DNA of 64,000 bases, from the NCBI GenBank assembly GCA_965232105.1, contig OZ246956.1, positions 2,666,001 to 2,730,000 on the forward strand, read 5' to 3'. Positions 15,253 to 25,100 of the stretch are shown here, one piece after another. A program made the translations under genes and the position numbers. The notes under the pieces are model-generated. The model searched no databases. It was not told the origin of the DNA and saw only the letters and a program-made list of their open reading frames with translations. Source of the stretch: Multivorans sp965232105. GTDB lineage: Bacteria; Acidobacteriota; Thermoanaerobaculia; Multivoradales; Multivoraceae. How positions within the stretch are numbered: the first letter of the stretch is position 1; each line of letters starts with the position of its first letter.

Positions 15253-17459
15253 TCGTCGCCGCCGGTCGACTCGGTTTCGGGGGTTTCGTCCTCGCCCTCG
15301 TCCGCCTTCTCGGCCCACGGAAGGTAGGCCGCGTAGTCGATCTCCCGCGGCGGGGGGTCGCCACCGGGGCCGGTCAGGTAGTGCTCCATCCACCGCAGCG
15401 TCCGCAGCATGTAGTCGAAGCGGGCCGCCGAACGGCGGTTGCCGTGCCCTTCGCCGGGGTAGAAGACAAGCCGCACCGGCGCCTGGCCGAGCGTCTTCAG
15501 GTGCCGGTACAGCTCCATCGACTGGCTGGGATGGACCCGCGGGTCCTCCTTGCCGTGCAGGATCAGGGTCGGGGTGCGGTTGCGCTCGACGTAGTAGATC
15601 GGACTGCTCTTCGCGAAGTAGTCCCAGTCGTCCCACAGGCGCTTGCGGTGGTGGACGAGGTGCATCTCCTCGGGGATGTCCGTCGTGCCCATCTTCGAGA
15701 TGTTGTTCGAGATACCGACGAAGGGGATGGCGGCGGCAAAGCGGTCCGAGTAGAAGGTCGTGCCCCAGGCCGAGGCGTAGCCGCCGTAGGAGCCTCCCGT
15801 GATGCCGACCCGGTCGCGGTCGACGAGGCCGATGTCGATCAGGTGGTCGACGGCGGTGACCAGATCCTCGAACTCCTTGCCGGCCGCCGCGGCCTGGCCG
15901 TGCTTGGAGAACTCGACGCCGCGTCCCGTGCTGCCCCGGTAGTTCGGGTAGAAGGCGGCGAAACCGCGCGCCGCGGCGAGTTGGCCGAGGTTCGAGTAGC
16001 TCGTCAGCCAGCCGTTGCTGTAGTGGCTCTCGGGGCCGCCGTGCACGATGAGGATCAACGGGTAGCGCTTGCCCTCTTCGTAGTCGAGCGGGTAGATGAG
16101 AAGGCCTTCGAGTTCGAGACCGTCCGGCGCCGTGTGCCGGATGGGCTCTTGCCGGGCGAGGCTGAGGTCGTCGAGCCAGGGGTTCGAGTTCGTCATCCGT
16201 ACCGGCGCCGTTTGCGGGTCCGCCGGGTCGTAGCGGTAGATCTCGCGCGGATGATCGGGCCCTTCCGAAACCAGGGCCAGCGCGCCGCCGCCCGTGGCTC
16301 GACTGAAGCTGAGGCCGATCGGTCCGCCTGGCTCGATCAGGGCCGTCGCCTGACCATCTACCGAGACCCTGCCGAACGTGGTCCAGACGCCGACGGAAGC
16401 GGTGTAGAGCAGGTGCTCATCGTTCTCCCACGCGAAGTCGGCTACGTGTCCCTCGAGGTCGGGAAGCAGATCGCCCGGTTCGCCGTCGATCGCCTCCAGC
16501 ACGATCAGCCGGCCTGCCGCGGGGTCGTTCACGTCGGCGGCGGAGACCGCGGCGATCCGGTCGCCGTCCGGGCTGAACGCGACCGAGCCGAGCTTGCCGA
16601 TCGCGCGGAAGGAACCGGCGACGGAAAGCTCGCCGCCGGCCGGGGCGTCGACGACGACGACGCTCTTGCTGGTGTAGGAGTCGTCGATGAGGGCGGTCGG
16701 CGTGGTCACCGCGGCCAGGCGGTCGCCGGTCGGACTCCAGACCACCGAGAGCACGGACCCCTCGACTGTCTCGACCAGGACGGGCTTGGACGCCTCGTCG
16801 CGCCGGTCGGCGTCGAGGGCGGGGACGTCCGCGACCCAGAGCCGGGTCAGCGGACGGTCTTCCTCGTAGATCTCCTGGTTGAACCCCTGGTCGCGGAGCT
16901 TCTTCGTGTCCTTGTCCGTCTCCTCGCGGGCCAGGAAGGCGACCCGGCTTCCGTCCGGCGACAGGACGTACGAGCCGATGCCGACCTCGTGCTCGACCAG
17001 CTTGCGGCTCTCGCCGCCGCCGACGGGGATGCCGTAGAGGGCCGACGTCGTGGCCCGGGCCCGGCGGGCCGTGTAGAGGATCTCGTCGTTGCCGCGGAAG
17101 GTTGGCCGCCCGATGTTCACCTCGCCCGTGATGTAGGGACGCGACGAGCCGGGTTCGCTCATGTCGAGGACGTGGAGTTCGGTCCAGGACGAGCCGCTGT
17201 CCTCGTCGAGCGGCCGCCGGGGCACGGAGAGCAGGTAGGCGGCGAGAGTGCCGTCGGGCGAGAGTTCGACTGTGCCGACGCTGCGCAGGGTCGCCACGTG
17301 GTGCGGCTCGATCGGGTTCGATTCCTGGGCGGCGAGGCCGGCCGGTGCGAGCACCGACGCGGCGAGGGCGGCGCAGAGAAACGCGACGACGGTTGCCCGC
17401 GGGCGGCCGTGGCCGACGAGCGCATGCGTTCCGTGGAAACTCTCGGTGTGCCGATTCAT
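15249..17459 (-). CDS. Secreted S9 prolyl-oligopeptidase-family peptidase
   Basis: A 736-residue serine peptidase of the S9 family (dipeptidyl/acylaminoacyl peptidase type). The signal peptide ends near GLAAQ. Residues about 40-460 form a TolB/WD40-like beta-propeller with repeated SPDG motifs (LSPDGTLAAYLL, LSPDGSRVAFLA, FSPDGDRIAAVS). The alpha/beta-hydrolase domain carries the nucleophile Ser near 557 in GITGGSYGGYASAW, Asp near 638 in HGKEDPRV and His near 670 in YPGEGHGNR. It likely degrades peptides in the periplasm or outside the cell. The gene lies 13 bases after the PfkB kinase. Confidence 0.92.
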   Translation of the reverse strand: MNRHTESFHGTHALVGHGRPRATVVAFLCAALAASVLAPAGLAAQESNPIEPHHVATLRSVGTVELSPDGTLAAYLLSVPRRPLDEDSGSSWTELHVLDMSEPGSSRPYITGEVNIGRPTFRGNDEILYTARRARATTSALYGIPVGGGESRKLVEHEVGIGSYVLSPDGSRVAFLAREETDKDTKKLRDQGFNQEIYEEDRPLTRLWVADVPALDADRRDEASKPVLVETVEGSVLSVVWSPTGDRLAAVTTPTALIDDSYTSKSVVVVDAPAGGELSVAGSFRAIGKLGSVAFSPDGDRIAAVSAADVNDPAAGRLIVLEAIDGEPGDLLPDLEGHVADFAWENDEHLLYTASVGVWTTFGRVSVDGQATALIEPGGPIGLSFSRATGGGALALVSEGPDHPREIYRYDPADPQTAPVRMTNSNPWLDDLSLARQEPIRHTAPDGLELEGLLIYPLDYEEGKRYPLILIVHGGPESHYSNGWLTSYSNLGQLAAARGFAAFYPNYRGSTGRGVEFSKHGQAAAAGKEFEDLVTAVDHLIDIGLVDRDRVGITGGSYGGYASAWGTTFYSDRFAAAIPFVGISNNISKMGTTDIPEEMHLVHHRKRLWDDWDYFAKSSPIYYVERNRTPTLILHGKEDPRVHPSQSMELYRHLKTLGQAPVRLVFYPGEGHGNRRSAARFDYMLRTLRWMEHYLTGPGGDPPPREIDYAAYLPWAEKADEGEDETPETESTGGDE

Positions 17460-17472
17460 GGGCGCTCTCCTG

Positions 17473-18552
17473 TCACGGGTTTCCTGCAGTCATTGGGCGG
17501 TTTGCAGTCGCTGTTGGCTTTTCGCGTTGCCCTTGATGACCGATCGCGGTCAGTCGTTCCCGAATGTCCGGCGACAGTTTGACGCCGAGATGAGTGATCG
17601 TATCGGCGGCCATCGCGATGCCGATCTCGCAGCAGGTGCGGACCGGCAGTTCGCGCAGCAGGCCGTACAGGAAGCCGGCGGCGAAGCAGTCGCCGGCACC
17701 GGTCGTGTCGACCACTTCGACCCGGTGGGCGGGCACGTGGTGGACTTCCTCGCCCCGGCGCACCCAGGCCCCGCGGACGCCGTCTTTCACCGCGACCACC
17801 TCGATCGTTTCGCTGAGTTCGCGGGCCGCGGCCTCGGGCTCCAGGCCGGTCATCATGCGCGCCTCCTCGGCGTTCGCGAAGAGGATGTCGAAACCGTGTT
17901 CCTTGTGGCGCAGCAGGTGGTCTCTCGACCGGCCGACGGCGAACGGATCGGCGAGGTCGATGGCCAGCCTGGCGCCGGCCTCGCGAGCGACCTCGATCGC
18001 GTGCTCGATCGCGTCGATCTGGTTCGGCGTGTCCCAGATGTAGCCGGTCGTGAAGAAGATGCTCGACCGCCGGATGTCGTCTTCGGGTACGTGCTCGGCG
18101 CGGTACTGGCGGCAGACGCCGAGGTGTGTGTTCATCGTCCGCTCGCCGTCGGGCGTGACCAGGACGACCGAGGTTCCGGTCACACCGTCGATGTGAGCCA
18201 GGCGGTTGCGCACCCGGCTCGCCTCGAGGCCGTGCTCGAAAAGCCGGCCCGTGTCGTCGTTGGCGACCGCTGAGCCGTAGCTCGTTTCCACGCCGAGTCG
18301 GGACGCGGCGCGCAACACGTTGGCGCACGAGCCGCCGGCCTCGATCTCGGGTTGCAGGACTTCGCCGTCGCCGCCCCGGACGTGGTCGAGGATCGCATTC
18401 TGCTCGTCGGCGGAAACAAGCTTCATGATCCCCTTGTCGAGGCCCATCTCGTCCAGGTGCCGGTCGTCGACACGCACGAGAAGATCGAGGATCGCGTTCT
18501 CGATTCCGGTGATCTCCAGGTCGACGGCACCTGCGCGCGGAGTTCTCGCCAC
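17473..18552 (-). CDS. PfkB-family carbohydrate/nucleoside kinase
   Basis: A 359-residue ribokinase-fold enzyme that phosphorylates a sugar or nucleoside with ATP. Signature 1 is seen at EAGGSCANVLRAASRLG, and signature 2 is DTTGAGDCFAAGFLYG near residue 283, whose last Asp is the catalytic base. The N-terminus (EITGIENAILDLLVRVDD) and overall length resemble the adenosine-kinase-like subgroup, but the substrate cannot be fixed by eye. It is cytoplasmic, with no leader. The C-terminal 25 residues are hydrophilic and low in complexity. It starts six bases after the upstream acyl-CoA synthetase stop. Confidence 0.88.
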   Translation of the reverse strand: MARTPRAGAVDLEITGIENAILDLLVRVDDRHLDEMGLDKGIMKLVSADEQNAILDHVRGGDGEVLQPEIEAGGSCANVLRAASRLGVETSYGSAVANDDTGRLFEHGLEASRVRNRLAHIDGVTGTSVVLVTPDGERTMNTHLGVCRQYRAEHVPEDDIRRSSIFFTTGYIWDTPNQIDAIEHAIEVAREAGARLAIDLADPFAVGRSRDHLLRHKEHGFDILFANAEEARMMTGLEPEAAARELSETIEVVAVKDGVRGAWVRRGEEVHHVPAHRVEVVDTTGAGDCFAAGFLYGLLRELPVRTCCEIGIAMAADTITHLGVKLSPDIRERLTAIGHQGQREKPTATANRPMTAGNP

Positions 18553-18558
18553 CGGCTG

Positions 18559-20091
18559 CTAGGCGTCTCCCCAGCGTTCCTTGACCGCGGCTCGGTCGAC
18601 CTCGCCCTTGTCCGAGCGGGGCAGTTCGCTGGTGAAGATCACGTCGCGCGGGCGCTTGAACCGGGCGATGCTCGATCCGACGTGCTCGCGCACGGCTTCC
18701 TGGTGGAGACCGGCTTCGGGGTCCGCTTCGACGACCGCACGGATTGCCTCGCCCCACCGGTCGTCGCCGACCCCGAACACGCAGGCGGCGCGGACGGTGT
18801 CCAGTTCGAGGATCGCGGCCTCGACCTCGGCCGGATAGACGTTCTCGCCGCCCGGCTTGATCAGTTCCTTCTCGGGCTTGCGGGCGACGTAGAAGAGGTT
18901 GCCCTCTTTGTCGAACCGGCCGATGTCGCCGGTGTGGTGCCAGCCGCCCCGGAAGGTGTGGGCGGTGACGTCGGGCTGGCCGTCGTAACCGAGGAAGACG
19001 AGCGGCCCGCGAACGACGATCTCTCCGTCCTCACCGGCGGGCACCTCGCGTTCGTCGTCGTCGACCAGGCGTACGCTGCATAGCTCGGCGGCCTTGCCGG
19101 CGCAGCCCAGACGCTCGCGCGCGTTCTGGATCGTCACGAAGCCGCTGGTCTCGCACTGCCCGAAGCCGGCCCAGAAGGTGGCGTCGGTCTCCTTGTGAAG
19201 CCGCGCCATCGTCGCCGGTGCGTCGAGGCCGGTCACGTGCCGGAGGCTGGGAAGGCGGCTGCCGGCCTCGGTCGCCGCGTCGAGCAGGGTGGTGAGCACC
19301 GGCGGAAAGTCGCTGATCATCGTGATCCTGTGGCGGTCGATCAGCTCGACGGCTTGGGCGGGGTCGTACTTTGCCGTGATCACGTTGGCGCCGCCGGCGT
19401 GGAGAACGCTCAGCAGGTGGCCAAGCGCGGCGATGTGAAACAGCGGCAGGGCGACCAGGTTGCGATCCGAACCGTCCAGGCCCAGCGAAGCGATTTCCTG
19501 CAGGTTGGCCCAGACCAGGTTCGAGTGACTGAGCAGGGCGCCTCGCGGAATGACGTCGACCGCGGCGGTCGCGATGACCGCGAACGGTTCGTTCGCCGCC
19601 ACCTCGGGTCGGTGCAGCCTGCTACCCGCGTGTCCGTCGGCGTAGAGCGAGTCGAGCGATCCGTAGCCCGATGCCGGGTCGTCGCCGAACTGGAACCAGT
19701 GCGGGATCGCGTCGTCGCCGGGTCCGCCCGGTACGGCGTCCAGGAAGTCGCCGCCGACGACGAAGGCTCGTGGTTTCGCCCGTTCGCGGATCAGGAGCTC
19801 GATCTCGCTCGGCTGCAGCCGCCAGTTGACCGGGTAGACCACGATCCCCTGGCGGGCGCAGGCGAAGTAGAGCTCGACGTACGCCGCCGAGTTCTGGGCC
19901 AGGACGGCGAGCCGGTCGCCAGCGACAAGGCCGAGACCGTCGAGGCCTGCCGCCAAAGCGTCGACGCGACTTCGCAGCTTCGCGAAGCTCCGTTCCTCGC
20001 CGTCCTCGGTGACCAGGGCGAGCCGGTCGGCGAACGCCGTCGCGTTACGGACGAGAACGTCGTAGAGCGTGAAGTTCTGAACGCTGGACAC
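18559..20091 (-). CDS. AMP-dependent acyl-CoA synthetase/ligase family protein
   Basis: From a GTG at 20091 this gives a 510-residue ANL-superfamily enzyme, which adenylates a carboxylic acid and transfers it to CoA. The N-domain starts VLVRNATAFADRLALVTEDG, the C-terminal subdomain has WHHTGDIGRFDKEGNLFYVARK, and the catalytic Lys region is ELPRSDKGEVDR. The usual phosphate-binding loop (S/T-rich, ending PKG) is replaced by ATAAVDVIPRGALLSHSNL. The start lacks a clear Shine-Dalgarno. The far longer upstream open frame runs through the divergent nuclease gene and is not credible. Confidence 0.85.
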   Translation of the reverse strand: MSSVQNFTLYDVLVRNATAFADRLALVTEDGEERSFAKLRSRVDALAAGLDGLGLVAGDRLAVLAQNSAAYVELYFACARQGIVVYPVNWRLQPSEIELLIRERAKPRAFVVGGDFLDAVPGGPGDDAIPHWFQFGDDPASGYGSLDSLYADGHAGSRLHRPEVAANEPFAVIATAAVDVIPRGALLSHSNLVWANLQEIASLGLDGSDRNLVALPLFHIAALGHLLSVLHAGGANVITAKYDPAQAVELIDRHRITMISDFPPVLTTLLDAATEAGSRLPSLRHVTGLDAPATMARLHKETDATFWAGFGQCETSGFVTIQNARERLGCAGKAAELCSVRLVDDDEREVPAGEDGEIVVRGPLVFLGYDGQPDVTAHTFRGGWHHTGDIGRFDKEGNLFYVARKPEKELIKPGGENVYPAEVEAAILELDTVRAACVFGVGDDRWGEAIRAVVEADPEAGLHQEAVREHVGSSIARFKRPRDVIFTSELPRSDKGEVDRAAVKERWGDA

Positions 20092-20163
20092 GGTGGAGCA
20101 GGCTTCGCCGGGGATCGGACCGGCGCGCACTTTATCAACCGAAACCGCCGCTACACTCCGCTC

Positions 20164-21222
20164 ATGCCCATACGACGAGGTAGTCCGATCGTTCTGCTCG
20201 CGCTTCTTCTGGCCGCGACGACGCCCGCCCACGCCTGGAACGACTTCGGCCATGAGCTCATTGCCCGGATCGCCTGGCAGGAGCTGGAGCCGGAGGTCCG
20301 CAGCCGGGTTCTCGCCCTGTTCCGGGAAGCGCCGCGTGACAGCCTGATGCACTGCATCGATCTCAACCAGGACCGTCGTCGTGGCTGCGGCCGCTTCGCC
20401 TACCGACTCGGTGATGGCGAAACCCCGGAAGACGGCAACCGCATCCTGTTCGAGCGCGCCGCCTACTGGCCGGATCTCGCGCGCCAGCTCGAGAAGTACA
20501 ACCGGCCGACCTGGCACTACATCGGCTGGAGCTGGCGCCAGGGCGCCGATGGCTCGGCCCACGATACGAACCTGCCGGTCCCCGAGCCGAATGCGGTGAG
20601 CCAGTTGGTCGAACTTGCGCGCTCCGTCGCCGATTCGTCCGGTCGGCCGGACAAGCGCGCGATCCACCTTGCCTGGATCTTCCACCTCGTCGGCGATATC
20701 CACCAGCCGCTCCACGCGGCGTCCCGGGTCACCGAGCGGCGCGACGAGCGGGAAGGCGACCGCGGCGGCAACGGCTTCGTCCTGGACGAGTGGAACCGCA
20801 ACCTCCACGCCTTCTGGGACGGGGCCCTCGACGGCCCGTTCCGGGCCGAACACCGGGAGCAGGCGCTTGCCGAGCTCGCCTCCCGAGCCAACGAGCCGCC
20901 GCCGCCCGAAGCGTTCTGGAGAGCCTTCGGCGAACTCCGCGACCGAGAGTACGAAGCCCTCAAGGACCGGGTCGCCGCCGAGGTCCGCGCCCGCCATCCT
21001 CTCGACGACTCCGTCCGCGCCAACCTCAAGTCCGGCGACTTCGAAGCCTGGGCCAGGGAGTCCAACCAGATCGTCCGGAACACCCTCTATCCCAGCGACC
21101 TAACCCGCGGCGAAGCACCCTCATCGGCCTACGCCAATCGCGCTTACGACATCGCCCTGCAGCGCGCCGCCCTCGCCGGCTACCGCCTGGCCGACCTCCT
21201 TCGCCAGATGCTCGGCGACTAG
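20164..21222 (+). CDS. Secreted S1/P1-type zinc nuclease
   Basis: A 352-residue protein of the S1/P1 nuclease family, trinuclear-zinc enzymes that cut single-stranded DNA and RNA. A signal peptide ends AHA, exposing Trp25 as the mature N-terminus (WNDFGHELIARIAW), as the family requires because the N-terminal Trp is a zinc ligand. The central zinc-binding helix HLAWIFHLVGDIHQPLHAAS carries the conserved His and Asp residues. The ATG at 20164 is divergent from the acyl-CoA synthetase. A role in extracellular nucleic-acid scavenging is inferred. Confidence 0.92.
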   Translation: MPIRRGSPIVLLALLLAATTPAHAWNDFGHELIARIAWQELEPEVRSRVLALFREAPRDSLMHCIDLNQDRRRGCGRFAYRLGDGETPEDGNRILFERAAYWPDLARQLEKYNRPTWHYIGWSWRQGADGSAHDTNLPVPEPNAVSQLVELARSVADSSGRPDKRAIHLAWIFHLVGDIHQPLHAASRVTERRDEREGDRGGNGFVLDEWNRNLHAFWDGALDGPFRAEHREQALAELASRANEPPPPEAFWRAFGELRDREYEALKDRVAAEVRARHPLDDSVRANLKSGDFEAWARESNQIVRNTLYPSDLTRGEAPSSAYANRAYDIALQRAALAGYRLADLLRQMLGD

Positions 21223-21228
21223 CGGCCG

Positions 21229-22176
21229 CTACGCCGCGGGCAGCCGCTCCAGGAAGCGGCGGATCGTGGCCACGAGGCGGTCCGGGACATCGTAGTGGAC
21301 CATGTGGCCGGCGCCTTCGATCTCTTCGTGTTCGCCGCGGCGGAAGAGGGCGACGCGACGGGCGATCTCTTCGGGTTCAGGGGTGGCGTGCTGCTCGTCG
21401 ACGCCGCGGCGGCCGCTCCAGAACTCGTTCGCCAGGGCGGCGGTGAGGATGAGCGCCGGGCAGGTAACCCAGGACCAGCGTTCCTCGGAGGCCTCCGGCA
21501 CGTTCGACATCCAGGTCGTGACTATCTGAGGATCCCACTTCCACTCCAGGCCGCCGGCGGGGAGGGGACGGGTGCCGAGCTCGACGAACTCGCGGGCGCG
21601 CTCCGGATCGAGACGGGGATGGACGCGTTTCAGGAGATCCCAGGCGTGGTCGGCGGAGGCCACGAGCCGGTGTTGGCGCGGGTGAGTCAACGTCTCGACC
21701 GCGTTCCGGGCCCGTTTCTGCTTGACCTCTTCGGGAAAGCGGTTCAGCGCGTAGGGAGGGCCCAGACCCTCGATCAGAACGATCGCACGCGGGAGCTCGG
21801 CGAAGATGCCCGCCCACTGGGCGACGACCTGCCCTCCCAGGCTGTGGCCGACGACGATCGGCCGATCGACTCCGCTGTCTGTGTACACGGCGTGCAGGTC
21901 GGCGATGTGATGCGCCATCGTGTAGACGCCCGGGTGGGCGCTTTCGCCGTGACCGCGAAGATCGTAGGCGATCACGTGGTGGTCGACCGCGAAGGCTTCA
22001 GCCACCGGAGCGAGAGTGAGGGCGAAGTCCTGGATCCCGTGCGCCAGGAGGATCGCGGGGGCGTCGGGGCGGCCCCATTCGTAGACCTCGAGTTCCGTGC
22101 CGCTGGCCTCGATGCGGCGTTGCCGAAACGCCGCTGCTTCGAAGCGATGCGGAAGAGAGGATGCGGTCAGGGTCAA
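21229..22176 (-). CDS. Alpha/beta-hydrolase
   Basis: This 315-residue alpha/beta-hydrolase has AILLAHGIQDFALTLAPV (oxyanion region), the nucleophile elbow VVGHSLGGQVVAQW, and a C-terminal catalytic His in IEGAGHMVHYDVPDR. The best start is the TTG at 22176, whose bases overlap the stop of the upstream BNR protein gene (TTGA). No ATG occurs at a sensible place. The long upstream extension of the open frame overlaps the neighbour and is not protein-like. The substrate (ester, lactone or other) is unknown. Confidence 0.83.
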   Translation of the reverse strand: MTLTASSLPHRFEAAAFRQRRIEASGTELEVYEWGRPDAPAILLAHGIQDFALTLAPVAEAFAVDHHVIAYDLRGHGESAHPGVYTMAHHIADLHAVYTDSGVDRPIVVGHSLGGQVVAQWAGIFAELPRAIVLIEGLGPPYALNRFPEEVKQKRARNAVETLTHPRQHRLVASADHAWDLLKRVHPRLDPERAREFVELGTRPLPAGGLEWKWDPQIVTTWMSNVPEASEERWSWVTCPALILTAALANEFWSGRRGVDEQHATPEPEEIARRVALFRRGEHEEIEGAGHMVHYDVPDRLVATIRRFLERLPAA

Positions 22177-25100
22177 CGGGGCGCCACCAGCAGGAAACCG
22201 CTGTCGGCGAGCGTCCGGTTCAGGTCCGCCAGCGGGCCGGCAAGCGTAGCGTCGAAACGCTTCTCCTGCTCGGCGAGCTGGCCCCTGAGCATCTCCCACA
22301 CCTCGGCCTGCTGGTCCGTCGGTCGAACGTCGGCCTGGGCGACCGAGCGCGCCAGGTAGGTCAGGCGCGCGTAGAGGCGGCGCGGCCACCGCAGGGAGTC
22401 CTGACCGGTGCCGGTCAGCCGGAGATCGAAGAACGCCTCTTCGATCGCGCGGAGCTCCTGCCGCAGCGAGGAGGTCCGGTTGATCGCTTCGGAGGTCTCG
22501 ACATCGCCGCTCCCTTCCATCAGGCGTTCTTCGAGCTGCCGCAGGTCGCGGCGGAGGCGCTCGGCCTCGTTGAGGATGGCCGCGGACCGTTCGATGCCTT
22601 CGCGCATCTGGACGACGAGGGCTTGTTGCGCGGCCAGTGCGTCGGGGGAAGCGGTGGAATCCGGGTCGAGGAGGACTCCCAGGTCGACGGCCGAGATCGG
22701 CTCGTTCTCGTCCTCTTCGTCACCCCCGGTCGCGAGGACCAGCTCGATCCGGTAGCGGCCCGGCGCCGCCAGCATGGAGAAGCGGCTGCCGTCGGGCAGG
22801 GTACGCCAGCCCTCCTCCGGCATGACCCAGTCGGGCCGTTCGTCGGGCTTGGAGCGCAGCCGTACCTGGGTGGTCGGGTCGTGGCGCAGGTCCCAGGTCA
22901 CGCGGTGGAGGCCGGGTGCCACGGACAGATCGTCCAGGGTGCGGACCAGGTTGCCGTCCGCGTCGCGGACGCGGATCGTGGCTCGGTTCTCGTTGCCTTT
23001 CTCGGCAGCCGTGTCGTCCCGGGCAGGATCCGGAATCGACTGCGGAATCCAGTAGTGGAGCAGTGCCCCGTACGGCGGATTCGTGCCGGTTGCGGGCACG
23101 TCCGGCTGGGCCATCGGTGCGCCGCGGGTGCGGAAACGGTAGGTGACGCGGGGCGGCAACAGGGCCGGTCCGCGGCCGGTCAGCCCTCGGGCGATCTCGC
23201 GCAGCGGCGTGAGGTCGTCGAGGATCCAGATGCCGCGTCCGTAGGTCGCCACGACCAGGTCGTCGAAGTGCTCCTGGACCTCGATCCAGTGCACCGGCGC
23301 GGGTGGCAGGTTCGCATTGCCGTCGCTGCGCCGGGAGAGGTTTCGCCAGCTCGCGCCGTCGTCGAAGGAAACCCGGAGCGCGTTCTCCGTCCCCAGGAAG
23401 AGGAGCCCCGGCTGTTCCGGATCCTCGCGGACGGCGTGGACATTCGCGAGCGGGCCGCGCGGCAGACCGGCCGCGAGATCGGTCCAGGTTTCGCCGTAGT
23501 CGGTCGTCCGGAAGACGTAGGGCGTCGTGTCGCCCTCCTGGTGCCGGTCGATCGCGACGTAGGCGGTGCCGGCGGCGAAGTCGGAGGGATCGATGTTGCG
23601 GACCGTGCCCAGGGGCGGCAAGTCGGGGAGGTTCGCGGTCACGTTGGTCCAGGTCGCACCGCCGTCGCGAGTCAACTGGACCTGGCCGTCGTTCGTGCCG
23701 GCCCAGATCAGGCCCGGTTCGAGTGGACTTTCGGCGATCGCGAAGACGACCGGCGCGATCGTCGGACCGGCGTCGTCGAGGGTCAGGCCTCCGGTGCGGC
23801 GCATCAGCGCCGGGTCGGCGGTGGTCAGGTCGGGCGAGATGCGTTCCCAGCTCTGACCTCGGCCGCGGCTGCGGTGGACGTACTGGCTGCCGGCGTAGAC
23901 CGCGGTCTCATCGTGAGGCGAGGTGGCGAAGGGCGCCGTCCACTGGAACCTGTACTCGAGCTCCGACGCAGGTGATCCCTCGATCGCCATGGGCCAGACG
24001 CTGACGTCGCGAGCCTGGCCCGAGCGCAGGTCGTAGAGCTCGAGCTGGCCGTCGTAGCAGCCGGTCCAGACCAGGTTCGGATTGCCGCGATCGACCATCG
24101 AGAAGCCGACCTCGCAGCCGCCGACCGAGTGCCACTCGCCGACCGGGATTCCCTGGGTGCGTCCCCCATAGAGGACACGGCTGGGTCCGCGCATCGACGG
24201 GCCGTCCTGGCGGTTGCCGTAGACGAAGTAGGGCACGCGATCGTCGGTCGAGACGTGGTACATCTGGGCGATCGGCAACTGGGGCCGGTACCAGGACCTG
24301 CCGCGGTCCGTCGTGATGCTAACGCCACCGTCGTGGCCGACGATGCGGCGGTCCGGATCGAGCGGATCGATCCAGATGTCGTGATGGTCCCAGCCGGGCT
24401 GCTCGAAGCCTTCGCTCTCGACCGTGCGCCCGCCATCGAGTGATACGGACTGCCGCGTCGCGACGAACGTGATCTCGTCCGCGCGGTCGGGGGCCGCGGC
24501 CATGCGCGTGTAGTACAGCGGCCTGGTGATCAGGTTCAGGTCGCGGCTGACCAGACGCCATGAGTCCCCCCGGTCGTCGGAGCGCCAGAGGACGCCGGCG
24601 AATGGGTCGGAGGGGGCGAAGTCACGGTTCGAGCTCGTCTCGATCAGGGCGTAGACCCGGTCCGGATCGTCGGCCGACACCGCGAGGCCGATCTTGCCCA
24701 GGGGCGGCTCCGGCAGGCCGGGGCTCTCCAGGAGGTCCCAGGATGTACCTCCATCACGGGAACGGTAGAGGCCGCTTCCCGGGCCGCCGCTGGTGCGGCC
24801 CGAGGTGCGAATCTCGATCTGCCAGACCGCGGCATAGACGGTTCGCGGGTTGTCGCCGCCAGACGCCTCGCAAGCTCGGAGTCTGGCCCCAGCCCCCACC
24901 GTACCCTGAGTCCGCGCGCCTCTACGGCACTGCGGGCCGTTGCTGGCGCGCGGACTCCGGGACGGCGCGAAGGCGAGGTCGATGGCGCCGGTGTCCGCGT
25001 CGATGAACAGGACGTGCTCCCAGGTGGCGCCGCCGTCGGTCGTGCGAAAGACGCCGCGTGCCGCCTCGCCCTCGTCCTGTGGCCCGTAGGCGTGGCCGAG

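Noticed and set aside
17456..18757. A second long frame over the PfkB kinase gene
   Set aside because: Its Arg-rich translation has no motifs. The kinase signatures lie in the other frame.
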